Assembly (NCBI GenBank): GCA_025458545.1
Contig: JALOSH010000278.1
Location: 1 to 8,254 of the forward strand
Source of the DNA: Hydrogenophaga sp.
GTDB taxonomy: Bacteria; Pseudomonadota; Gammaproteobacteria; Burkholderiales; Burkholderiaceae
Direction: 5' to 3'
DNA: 8,254 bases
How positions within the stretch are numbered: position 1 is the first letter of the stretch; every line of letters starts with the position of its first letter. The position numbers were made by a program, and so were the translations under genes. Below are positions 1 to 5,644 of this stretch, one piece after another. The notes beneath the pieces are model-generated. The model ran no database searches. It worked only from the letters and a program-made list of their open reading frames with translations, and was not told the origin of the DNA.

Positions 1-309
1 GTCATGGCCGATGGAAAGAGCGACAACGTATTCCTGCAATACGACATCTACCACGCGCAGCGCATGGAAGGCGAGCTGTGCAACACCATCAAAGACCTGC
101 TGCCGCGCATCGCCCACATGCAGCTCGCCGACACGCCCGGCCGCCACGAACCCGGCACCGGCGAGATCCACCACCGCAACCTGTTCGACCACATCGACGC
201 GCTCGGCTACACCGGCTGGATCGGTTGCGAATACAAACCCAAGGACGCCACACCAGGCGGCACAGACCGGGGCCTGTCTTGGGTGGCAGCGCACGGACAA
301 AAACTGTGA
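1..309 (+). CDS. hyi: hydroxypyruvate isomerase, C-terminal part (5' end outside window)
   Basis: The frame is open from the first base and ends at TGA 307-309, so 102 C-terminal residues of a roughly 260-residue enzyme are visible. Hydroxypyruvate isomerase is a cytosolic TIM-barrel enzyme that interconverts hydroxypyruvate and tartronate semialdehyde. Family signatures seen are FLQYDIYHAQRMEGEL, RIAHMQLADTPGRHEPGTGE and GYTGWIGCEYKP. The Glu of the CEYKP segment is expected to be a metal/active-site residue by family knowledge. The ATG at 4 is internal, because the frame continues upstream. The glxR gene starts 26 bases after the stop, so the two are probably cotranscribed. A glyoxylate carboligase gene (gcl) commonly lies just upstream in related bacteria, but it is not visible here. 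Confidence 0.93.
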   Translation, partial: VMADGKSDNVFLQYDIYHAQRMEGELCNTIKDLLPRIAHMQLADTPGRHEPGTGEIHHRNLFDHIDALGYTGWIGCEYKPKDATPGGTDRGLSWVAAHGQKL

Positions 310-335
310 ACAGAACCCACGAGGAGACAAGACAC

Positions 336-1241
336 ATGACCAAGAGCGGAACCAAAGTCGGCTTCATCGGCCTGGGCATCATGGGCACGCCCATGGCGTT
401 GAACCTCATCCAGGCGGGGCACCAGCTGTTCGTGAGCAGCCGCAGCAAGATCCCGGCCGAGCTGGCCGAGGCGGGTGCCACGGTCTGCACGAACGCCACC
501 GAGGTGGCCAAGCGGGCCGACGTCATCATCACCATGGTGCCCGACACGCCGCATGTGCAGGACGCGCTGTTTGACGAGACCGGCGTGGCCAAGGGTCTGT
601 CGGCTGGCAAAACCGTGGTGGACATGAGCTCCATCAGCCCCATGGCCACCAAGCAGTTCGCTCAAGCCATCAACGCGCTGGGCTGCGACTACCTGGACGC
701 GCCCGTCAGTGGCGGCGAGGTGGGCGCCAAGGCCGGCAGCCTCACCATCATGGTCGGCGGGCCAGAGGCCGCGTTCGAGCGCGTCAAGCCTTTGTTCGAA
801 GCCATGGGCAAAAACATCACGCTGGTCGGCGGCAACGGCGACGGCCAGACCACCAAGGTGGCCAACCAGATCATCGTGGCGCTTAACATCGAGGCCGTGG
901 CCGAAGCCCTGCTGTTCGCCAGCAAGGCTGGCGCCGACCCGGCCAAGGTGCGGCAGGCGCTGATGGGTGGCTTCGCGGCCAGCCGAATCCTGGAAGTGCA
1001 CGGCGAGCGCATGGTCAAGCGCACCTTCAACCCGGGCTTCCGCATCGAGCTGCATCAGAAGGACCTGAACCTGGCGCTGCAGGGCGCGAAGGAACTGGGC
1101 TTGAGCCTGCCGAACACGGCGAGCGCGGCCCAGCTGATGCAGAGCTGCGCGGCGCATGGCTTGGCGGGGCTGGACCATTCGGCGCTGTGCCGTTCGCTGG
1201 AGTTGATGGCAGGGCATGATATTGCCCCCGCGCCGGTCTGA
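336..1241 (+). CDS. glxR: 2-hydroxy-3-oxopropionate (tartronate semialdehyde) reductase
   Basis: The product has 301 residues, the usual length for the beta-hydroxyacid dehydrogenase family. It reduces tartronate semialdehyde to D-glycerate with NAD(P)H in the glyoxylate-to-glycerate pathway. Motifs seen are the Rossmann dinucleotide loop GLGIMG at residues 12-17, the substrate-binding DAPVSGG at 121-127, the GDGQTTKVANQ segment with the expected catalytic Lys174 and Asn178, and HQKDLNLAL at 240-248. ATG 336 is chosen because GAGGAG (321-326) lies 9 bases upstream and the product begins right before the Rossmann fold. The frame stays open further upstream to 78, but that part overlaps hyi and matches nothing. 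Neighbouring hyi makes tartronate semialdehyde specific as the substrate rather than 3-hydroxyisobutyrate. The symbol garR would be equally defensible. Confidence 0.93.
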   Translation: MTKSGTKVGFIGLGIMGTPMALNLIQAGHQLFVSSRSKIPAELAEAGATVCTNATEVAKRADVIITMVPDTPHVQDALFDETGVAKGLSAGKTVVDMSSISPMATKQFAQAINALGCDYLDAPVSGGEVGAKAGSLTIMVGGPEAAFERVKPLFEAMGKNITLVGGNGDGQTTKVANQIIVALNIEAVAEALLFASKAGADPAKVRQALMGGFAASRILEVHGERMVKRTFNPGFRIELHQKDLNLALQGAKELGLSLPNTASAAQLMQSCAAHGLAGLDHSALCRSLELMAGHDIAPAPV

Positions 1242-1265
1242 CGACCGTCACCCCCGTCCGGGGGC

Positions 1266-1302
1266 AACACCAGCGGCCCGGCCAAGCCGGTTCCGCGGTG
1301 TT
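1266..1302 (+). terminator. strong hairpin between glxR and ttuD, possible terminator
   Basis: The arms AACACC-A-GCGG and CCGC-GGTGTT pair with a single bulged A, and an inner stem CCGGC-CAA-GCCGG closes the loop. This gives 6+4+5 base pairs. It sits 24 bases after the glxR stop. The 3' arm ends in TTT followed by C, so there is no long U-tract. It could instead be an mRNA-stability or processing stem. A second small hairpin (CCCC-GTC-GGGG-like, about 1252-1264) lies just before it. Confidence 0.45.
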
Positions 1303-1335
1303 TCTCGTCGAAGCCACGGCACGCCACAGCATCGC

Positions 1336-1341
1336 TAGACT
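1336..1341 (+). promoter_or_regulatory. possible -10 element for a leaderless ttuD transcript
   Basis: TAGACT ends 6 bases before ATG 1348, so transcription would start at or next to the start codon. No Shine-Dalgarno sequence precedes that ATG, which fits a leaderless mRNA. No convincing -35 box is visible around 1313-1319. The call rests on the -10 match and spacing only. Confidence 0.35.
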
Positions 1342-1347
1342 GCTTGC

Positions 1348-2513
1348 ATGACTTCAATTCAACCACTGTCCCTGGATGACCCCCGCGCACTGCTGCGCCA
1401 CCTGTACGACGTGGCGGTGCAGCGCGCCTTGCCGCTGCACAACACCGCTGCGTGTCTCCCCGCCCCACCCCGGGGCCGCACCCTGGTGCTGGGCGCTGGC
1501 AAAGCCGGTGGCGCCATGGCGCAGGCGGTGGAAGCGCTCTGGCCCGCCGATGCGCCGCTCTCGGGCCTGGTCGTCACGCGCTACCACCACATCCCGCCGC
1601 GCCCCGATGGTTTACCCGAGCGCATCGAAGTGGTCGAAGCTTCGCACCCGGTGCCCGACGCGGCCGGACTGGCAGCCCGCTGCTGACCTTGCCTTGCGAC
1701 GGCCTCACGCTCGAAGACAAACAGCGCATCAACCGCCAGTTGCTGGAGAGCGGCGCGCACATCGGCGAGATGAACACGGTGCGCAAACACCTCTCGCGCA
1801 TCAAGGGCGGGCGCCTGGCGGCGGCCTGCGCACCGGCGCGCGTGGTCACGCTCACCATCAGCGACGTGCCGGGCGACGACGTGAGCGTGATCGCCAGCGG
1901 CCCCACCGTGGCCGACGCGACCACCTGCGCCGAGGCGCTGGAGATCCTGCGCCGTTACGGCATCGAGGTGCCTGAAGCCGTCAGACAACAGCTCGAAGCC
2001 GGCACGCTCGAAACCCCCAAACCCGGCGACCCGCGCCTGGCGCGGTGCGAGACGCACCTCATCGCCACCCCGCAGCAGAGCCTGGAAGCCGCTGCCGAGG
2101 CCGCGCGCGCGCTGGGGCTGACCGCACTCGGGCGCAGCAGCTTCGAAAGGCCTTGCGTCATCCTGAGCGGGGGCGAAACCACGGTGACCGTGCGCCCGCG
2201 CACGGAAGGCCAGAAAAGAGGCCGGGGTGGCCGGGCCGGCGAGTTCTGCCTGGGCCTGGCCCAGGCGCTGGGCGGGCAGGCCGGTGTGTGGGCGCTGGCG
2301 GCCGACACCGACGGCATCGACGGTGTGGAGGACAACGCCGGTGCGCTTGTCACGCCCGAGACTCTGGCGCGCGCGCAATCGCTGGGATTGAAGGTGTCCG
2401 ATCACCTCGCGCGCAACGACGCGTACGGGTACTTCGAAGCGCTCGGCGACCTGGTTTTCACAGGGCCGACGCACACCAACGTCAACGATTTCCGGGCCGT
2501 GCTGGTGCTCTGA
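1348..2513 (+). pseudogene. ttuD: glycerate 2-kinase / hydroxypyruvate reductase (TtuD, MOFRL family), frameshifted with internal losses
   Basis: The first part (1348-1686, frame of ATG 1348) encodes a normal TtuD N-terminus with LVLGAGKAGGAMAQAVE and VVEASHPVPDAAGLAA, then runs into TGA 1684-1686. Homology continues in another frame from about 1673 (GSPLLTLPCDGLTLEDKQ) to TGA 2511-2513. That part includes NTVRKHLSRIKGGRLA, ISDVPGDD..IASGPT, LSGGETTVTV, GRGGR, AADTDGIDG and TNVNDFRA. The expected segment of about 25 residues ending in the glycine-rich SGGGS loop is missing at the junction. The lost length is 3n+1 bases. A further stretch of about 25-30 residues (ILGD..EGE..E.. region) is absent between GLTAL and FERPCVILSGG, in frame. 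The family is about 420-440 residues; only about 388 codons remain. The intact enzyme would phosphorylate D-glycerate, or in some annotations reduce hydroxypyruvate, downstream of glxR. It is probably non-functional unless the sequence is in error. Confidence 0.85.
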
Positions 2514-2575
2514 ACCGAAGGCTTTTGGGGTCGCGTTGGGTGGCATCCGAGGGTTTCCCCGGTATGTAATCCGCT

Positions 2576-2597
2576 ATCACCACCAGCGTGATTTTTT
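2576..2597 (+). terminator. possible intrinsic terminator after ttuD
   Basis: A 5-bp stem ATCAC (2576-2580) / GTGAT (2588-2592) with a 7-base loop runs directly into a T run (2592-2597), which is rare in this GC-rich window. The stem is short, so it would be a weak terminator. Its place, 63 bases after the ttuD stop and before the next gene, supports the call. Confidence 0.35.
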
Positions 2598-2623
2598 GCT
2601 CAACACTGGGCTTTGCACAGGTT

Positions 2624-2637
2624 CCGGACACATCCGG
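2624..2637 (+). repeat. short inverted repeat upstream of the RHH gene
   Basis: CCGGA (2624-2628) and TCCGG (2633-2637) are a perfect 5-bp inverted repeat with a CACA spacer, 27 bases before the start codon of the ribbon-helix-helix gene. A short palindrome here could be an autoregulatory operator, since RHH repressors often bind such repeats near their own genes. It could also be chance in GC-rich DNA. Confidence 0.25.
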
Positions 2638-2664
2638 TGCCAGCAGCAACGTCCGGAGAACCCG

Positions 2665-3030
2665 ATGAGCGAATTTTTCGTCAAGGCCGATCCCATCCAG
2701 TACGAGCAGCGCACCCGCACCGTGCGCATCCACAACGTGCTCACCAGCATCCGGCTGGAGAACCTGGCCTGGGACATCCTGGCCGACATGGCGGTGGAAG
2801 AAGGCTGCACCACCAATGCCCTGATCGCCTCCTTCCACGACGACATCCTGGCCCAGCGCGGCGAAGTGCCCAACTTCGCTTCGTTTCTGCGCGTCACGTG
2901 CATGCGCTACTTGCACCGCAAGGCAGCGCAAATGGGCAGCCCGGACGGCAGCGTGCGGTCCGCTGCGAACACCGAGGCTGGCAGGGCATTGCGCCCACCC
3001 AAGCTGGTGGCCATGGGCCGCCGAGGCTGA
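2665..3030 (+). CDS. small ribbon-helix-helix domain protein (RHH_4-like)
   Basis: The product has 121 residues and no signal peptide or membrane segment. Residues 16-32 (RTRTVRIHNVLTSIRLE) give the beta-strand of a ribbon-helix-helix fold. Helix A (about 33-47, LAWDILADMAVEEG) and helix B (about 50-61, TNALIASFHDDI) follow, then a conserved FASFLRVTCMRYLHR stretch (about 72-88). This matches the proteobacterial RHH_4 (PF13467) type, presumed dimeric DNA-binding proteins of unknown target. ATG 2665 is chosen because GGAG (2654-2657) lies 7 bases upstream and the family starts shortly before the RHH core. The frame is open back to GTG 2536, but that extension overlaps the probable terminator. 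The C-terminal tail (about 90-121) is low-complexity and basic. The gene probably has its own transcription unit. Confidence 0.8.
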   Translation: MSEFFVKADPIQYEQRTRTVRIHNVLTSIRLENLAWDILADMAVEEGCTTNALIASFHDDILAQRGEVPNFASFLRVTCMRYLHRKAAQMGSPDGSVRSAANTEAGRALRPPKLVAMGRRG

Positions 3031-3049
3031 GCCACCGATCGCTTTCATA

Positions 3050-3073
3050 GGCCGGGCCGGCGCAAAACGGCCT
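3050..3073 (+). repeat. inverted repeat after the RHH gene
   Basis: AGGCCG (3050-3055) and CGGCCT (3068-3073) form a perfect 6-bp inverted repeat with a 12-base spacer. A second small hairpin CCCC-GCA-GGGG lies at 3085-3095, just before the Shine-Dalgarno of the next gene. No U-tract follows, so a terminator role is uncertain. Confidence 0.25.
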
Positions 3074-3119
3074 GCCGCAACCCGCCCCGCAGGGGGTCAA
3101 CCACCCGAGGAGACAGCAG

Positions 3120-4397
3120 ATGAAGACGACGTTGAAGGTCTGGACACTGGGCGCCATCGCGGCGGCCGTGGCCATGGGCGCGCAGGCGCAGCAGAACATC
3201 GAAAAGCTCAAGCAGATGAAGGTCGCCACCACCGATCTCAACATCCCGGTGGTGCCGCAGACCGGCCGCAACGCCGACGCCATCCGCGCCAACCTCAAGC
3301 GCGTCAAGCTGCCTGAAGGCTTCAGGATCGACCTGTTTGCCATCGTGCCCGACGCACGCCACATGGCGGTCGCGCCCAGCACCAACATGCTGTTTGTCGG
3401 CACCCGCAAGACCACCGTCTGGGCCGTGACCGACCGCAACAGCGACGGCGAAGCCGATGAAGTCAAGAGCTTTGCGCCCAGCCTGAAATTCACCAACCCC
3501 AACGGCGTGTGCTGGACCAAGGACGGCTTCCTGATCGTGGCCGAACACAACCGCGTGCTCAATTTCCCGGCCGCCGAATTCTTTTACGAAGGACCCGATG
3601 TCGCCGTCATCGAGGTGGTGGGCCAGGGCAAGCTGATCCCGGTGGAAGAGGAAAGCTACAACCACGGCGCCCGCACCTGCCGGGTCGACGACAGCGGCAT
3701 GCTGCACATCACCCTGGGCCAGCCCTACAACGTGCAGCCCCGGGAAAAGGTGGCGCTGTACGAGCAGCTGGGCATCGGCGGCATGATCAAGCTCAACGCC
3801 TTCGACGGCAGCAAGCGCGAGGTGGTGGCGCGCGGCGTGCGCAATTCGGTGGGCATGGACATCAACCCCAAGGACAAATCGGTGTGGTTCACCGACAACC
3901 AGACCGATGGCATGGGCGACGACACCCCGCCGGGCGAACTGAACCGCGTGTCCAGGATGGGCGAGCACTTCGGCTACCCCTACATCCACGGCAACAACGT
4001 GCAGATCGCCGGCACCGCCGCCGCGCCCGACCTGAAGGACATGAAGCCACCGGCGCAGTGGACCAAGCCGCAGATCGAGTTCCCGGCGCACCAGGCGCAG
4101 CTCGGCATGAGCTTCTACACCGGCAAGATGTTCCCGGCGAAATACCAGGGTGGCGCCTTCGTGGCCTCGCATGGCTCGTGGAACCGCACCAAGCCCACGG
4201 GCGCCGACATCCAGTTCGTGTCGATGAAGGCCGACGGCACTGCGGACAAAACCGAGGTCTTCGCCTCCGGCTTCCTTGACCCCGACACCGGCCTGTACCG
4301 TGGCCGCCCGGTGGACGTGGCGCAGATGAAGGACGGTTCGCTGCTCATCAGCGACGACTTCGCGGGCGCCATCTACCGCGTCACTTACAAACCGTGA
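3120..4397 (+). CDS. secreted PQQ-dependent dehydrogenase, sorbosone dehydrogenase-like beta-propeller (COG2133)
   Basis: The product has 425 residues, starting at ATG 3120 with GAGGAG (3107-3112) 7 bases upstream. Residues 1-23 are a Sec signal peptide (basic start, AIAAAVAMGA core, AQA cleavage site), so the enzyme is periplasmic. The mature part is a six-bladed propeller of the soluble glucose/sorbosone dehydrogenase type. YNHGAR (180-185) carries the likely catalytic His182, RNSVGMDINP (241-250) matches the PQQ-contacting RN..G segment, and WFTDNQ (256-261), FGYPYIHG (284-291), SHGSWNR (350-356) and GRPVDV..DGSLLISDDFAGAIYRV (395-421) are typical. Such enzymes oxidise sugars or aldehydes and pass electrons to a cytochrome. 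The substrate cannot be told from sequence. The stop overlaps the start of a cytochrome c gene, which fits as electron acceptor. No PQQ synthesis genes are visible. Confidence 0.88.
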   Translation: MKTTLKVWTLGAIAAAVAMGAQAQQNIEKLKQMKVATTDLNIPVVPQTGRNADAIRANLKRVKLPEGFRIDLFAIVPDARHMAVAPSTNMLFVGTRKTTVWAVTDRNSDGEADEVKSFAPSLKFTNPNGVCWTKDGFLIVAEHNRVLNFPAAEFFYEGPDVAVIEVVGQGKLIPVEEESYNHGARTCRVDDSGMLHITLGQPYNVQPREKVALYEQLGIGGMIKLNAFDGSKREVVARGVRNSVGMDINPKDKSVWFTDNQTDGMGDDTPPGELNRVSRMGEHFGYPYIHGNNVQIAGTAAAPDLKDMKPPAQWTKPQIEFPAHQAQLGMSFYTGKMFPAKYQGGAFVASHGSWNRTKPTGADIQFVSMKADGTADKTEVFASGFLDPDTGLYRGRPVDVAQMKDGSLLISDDFAGAIYRVTYKP

Positions 4398-4750
4398 TGC
4401 GGGTGCGCCTCACCCCACGCGCGTGGGTGCGTGGCGCGCCCATCCTGCTGGCCGGCCTGCTGGGCCTGGCTGGCGGGGTGGGCGCCCAGGAACCCGGGCA
4501 GGTCAAGGCCCCGGTGAAGACCGGGCTCTGCGTGGTTTGCCACGGGCCCCTGGGCATGGGCGCCATGCCCGATACGCCCCACATTGCTGCCCAGCCGCAG
4601 ATCTACCTGGTGGCGCAGCTCAGGGCGTATCGCAGCGGCGAGCGCAAGCACCCCGTCATGAACGTGATCGCGCGCCCGCTGACCGACGCGGACATCACCG
4701 AGCTGGCCGATTGGTACAGCAGCGTGCGCATCGAGGTGCGGCCGCCCTGA
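4397..4750 (+). CDS. c-type cytochrome, class I, one heme, exported
   Basis: The product has 117 residues and one heme-binding motif CVVCH (Cys45, Cys48, His49). A signal peptide or N-terminal anchor covers about residues 1-30 (R-rich start, ILLAGLLGLAGGVGA core). The sequence IYLVAQLRAYRSGERKHPVM followed by LTDADITELADWYSS is characteristic of the c553/c4-type single domain. Met88 of HPVMN is the likely sixth heme ligand. ATG 4397 overlaps the preceding TGA by one base (TGATG) and has no clear Shine-Dalgarno, indicating translational coupling to the dehydrogenase. A GTG one codon upstream (4394) is possible but less likely. The expected role is to accept electrons from the PQQ enzyme in the periplasm and pass them to an oxidase. 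That role is inferred from gene order. Confidence 0.88.
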   Translation: MRVRLTPRAWVRGAPILLAGLLGLAGGVGAQEPGQVKAPVKTGLCVVCHGPLGMGAMPDTPHIAAQPQIYLVAQLRAYRSGERKHPVMNVIARPLTDADITELADWYSSVRIEVRPP

Positions 4751-4767
4751 GGTCGGCGAATCCGATC

Positions 4768-4796
4768 GAAGCGGGCGGCCTGGCGCCACCCGCTTC
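4768..4796 (+). terminator. hairpin after the cytochrome gene, possible terminator
   Basis: GAAGCGGG (4768-4775) and CCCGCTTC (4789-4796) are a perfect 8-bp stem, with a further GGC/GCC pairing inside (4777-4779 / 4785-4787). It lies 17 bases after the cytochrome stop. There is no T-run behind it, so it may act as a Rho-type or 3'-end-protecting stem rather than a classical intrinsic terminator. Confidence 0.45.
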
Positions 4797-4917
4797 ACCA
4801 GGGCACCACAGGGCTGCCCTCGCGCCCACAGCCACCCGGCGCTCGCCTCGCCTGTGCACAACAGCGCTTCCGCACCGCTTCCGGCGGGTTGCTGATTGCT
4901 TTCAGTGGCGCATCCAG

Positions 4918-4948
4918 CGATGCCTTCTAAAGGCTCAGATGGGCATCG
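4918..4948 (+). repeat. 7-bp inverted repeat with 17-base spacer
   Basis: CGATGCC (4918-4924) and GGCATCG (4942-4948) are perfectly complementary. This is upstream of the flagellar-type promoter. It could be a regulator site or a stem-loop; no function can be assigned. Confidence 0.3.
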
Positions 4949-4960
4949 GCCGTGCCTCAT

Positions 4961-4980
4961 TTCTGACCTTCGCGTCAGAA
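4961..4980 (+). repeat. perfect 7-bp inverted repeat, candidate operator or hairpin
   Basis: TTCTGAC (4961-4967) and GTCAGAA (4974-4980) are perfect inverted copies around a 6-base spacer, centred about 60 bases before the -35 box of the predicted promoter. An alternative pairing CCTTC/GAAGG (4967-4971 / 4978-4982) overlaps it. The size and symmetry suit a dimeric regulator, but no family can be named. Confidence 0.35.
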
Positions 4981-5029
4981 GGCGATCCGCACAATCCAGG
5001 ACTGGACAGGCGATATCCCAGGAACTCTC

Positions 5030-5056
5030 TCAAGTATTGGTGACAGGCACCGATAC
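5030..5056 (+). promoter_or_regulatory. sigma-28 (FliA)-type promoter for the Cache-MCP pair
   Basis: TCAAGTAT (5030-5037), an 11-base spacer and ACCGATAC (5049-5056) match the flagellar sigma-28 consensus TAAAGTTT-N11-GCCGATAA at 12 of 16 positions, including the whole CCGATA core. FliA-dependent promoters typically drive chemoreceptor genes, and the downstream genes are a Cache sensor and a chemoreceptor. The predicted transcription start is near 5062-5065. The promoter also overlaps an inverted repeat, GTATTGGTG/CACCGATAC (5034-5042 / 5048-5056), with one T-G mismatch that would be a wobble pair in RNA. Confidence 0.6.
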
Positions 5057-5062
5057 GGGAAA

Positions 5063-5083
5063 GACATCCGGACAACGGATGTC
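5063..5083 (+). promoter_or_regulatory. 5' leader hairpin of the Cache-MCP mRNA
   Basis: GACATCCG (5063-5070) and CGGATGTC (5076-5083) form a perfect 8-bp stem with a GACAA loop, at the predicted 5' end of the transcript. GGATG (5077-5081) can alternatively pair with CATCC at 5089-5093 or 5094-5098, so two exclusive folds are possible. A 5' stem often protects mRNA; a regulatory switch is only a possibility. Confidence 0.4.
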
Positions 5084-5125
5084 GTGTCCATCCCATCCAC
5101 CTCACGATCGCTCACTGGAGTTGCC

Positions 5126-5623
5126 ATGAAACACACCAAACACTTTCTGATCATCGCTGCGCTTTTGACCGGGATCTCTCAGGCCCATGCCCAGGCCGCC
5201 GACCCCAAAGCCACCATCGCCGATCTCGATGCACGGCTGGCCAAGATCGGCGCCCCCAAGCTGGAAGGCGTCGAGAAAGTGGCCGACAAGGACGTGCCCG
5301 CGCTGTTCTTCGGCCAGCGCAAGATCAACAACAACTTCGACGTGGTCGATGCGATCCGCAAGACCCACCAGGCCACCGCCACCGTGTTCGTGAAGTCGGG
5401 CGACGAGTTCGTACGCGTCAGCACCAACGTGCTCACACCCGAAGGCAAACGCGGCATTGGCACCCAGCTCGCGCGCAACGCTGCCTACGAAGCGGTGAGC
5501 AAAGGCCAGCAGTACTGCGGCCCGATCGATGTGCTGGGCACGGCGTTCGACGCCTGCTACAACCCCATCAAAGACGCGGGCGGCAAGATCATTGGCGTGA
5601 GCTACGTCGGCCACAAAAAGTGA
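5126..5623 (+). CDS. secreted stand-alone Cache-domain sensor protein
   Basis: The product has 165 residues. ATG 5126 is supported by TGGAG (5116-5120) 5 bases upstream and by an immediate signal peptide: basic KHTKH, hydrophobic FLIIAALLTGI, and cleavage near AHA/AQA at 22-24. No second membrane segment is present, so the mature protein is periplasmic. Residues about 50-165 (ALFFGQRKINNNFDVVD, TATVFVKSGDEFVRVSTNV, GTQL, GPIDVLGTAFDACYNPIKDAGGKIIGVSYVG) match the Cache_3-Cache_2/single-Cache type that usually forms the outer sensor part of chemoreceptors and kinases. Cys131 and Cys144 could form a disulfide. The chemoreceptor gene follows after 21 bases. The protein probably binds a small ligand and may present it to that receptor. 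The ligand is unknown and the partnership is inferred from gene order. Confidence 0.85.
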   Translation: MKHTKHFLIIAALLTGISQAHAQAADPKATIADLDARLAKIGAPKLEGVEKVADKDVPALFFGQRKINNNFDVVDAIRKTHQATATVFVKSGDEFVRVSTNVLTPEGKRGIGTQLARNAAYEAVSKGQQYCGPIDVLGTAFDACYNPIKDAGGKIIGVSYVGHKK

Positions 5624-5633
5624 TCCTCTGACC

Positions 5634-5638
5634 AGGAG
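5634..5638 (+). promoter_or_regulatory. Shine-Dalgarno marking the original chemoreceptor start
   Basis: AGGAG lies 6 bases before ATG 5645. That ATG opens [14 protein letters not shown], a chemoreceptor-like N-terminus, but in a frame different from the rest of the receptor. The site shows where translation was meant to begin. Confidence 0.65.
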
Positions 5639-5644
5639 CTGACC

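Larger units (their letters stand above)
4751..5125 (+). other. 375-base non-coding stretch between cytochrome and Cache gene
   Basis: No frame here matches a known protein. The open frame crossing 4423-5043 is a shifted reading of the cytochrome gene. The stretch holds the hairpin at 4768-4796, a 7-bp inverted repeat CGATGCC/GGCATCG (4918-4924 / 4942-4948), a second one at 4961-4980, a sigma-28-like promoter at 5030-5056, a hairpin at the predicted 5' end of the mRNA (5063-5083) and a Shine-Dalgarno at 5116-5120. From about 4950 on the base composition is less GC-rich than in the genes. Confidence 0.6.

Noticed and set aside
207..1217. Open frame on the - strand (336 codons)
   Set aside because: It lies opposite hyi and glxR, both with clear homology; the product has no recognisable motif.
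3045..4172. Open frame on the - strand (375 codons)
   Set aside because: It is the shadow of the PQQ dehydrogenase gene; composition is His/Val/Ala-rich and no family is recognisable.
4394..4396. GTG as start of the cytochrome gene
   Set aside because: The adjacent ATG 4397 gives the classical TGATG overlap and the same signal peptide, so GTG is not needed.
4423..5043. Open frame on the + strand across the cytochrome and the following gap
   Set aside because: It reads the cytochrome gene in a wrong frame, is Arg/Pro-rich and continues into non-coding DNA without homology.
5034..5083. Two consecutive hairpins as a mini-ykkC (guanidine-II) riboswitch
   Set aside because: The loops are ACAGG and GACAA, not the ACGR loops of that riboswitch, and the first repeat coincides with a promoter upstream of the predicted RNA start.
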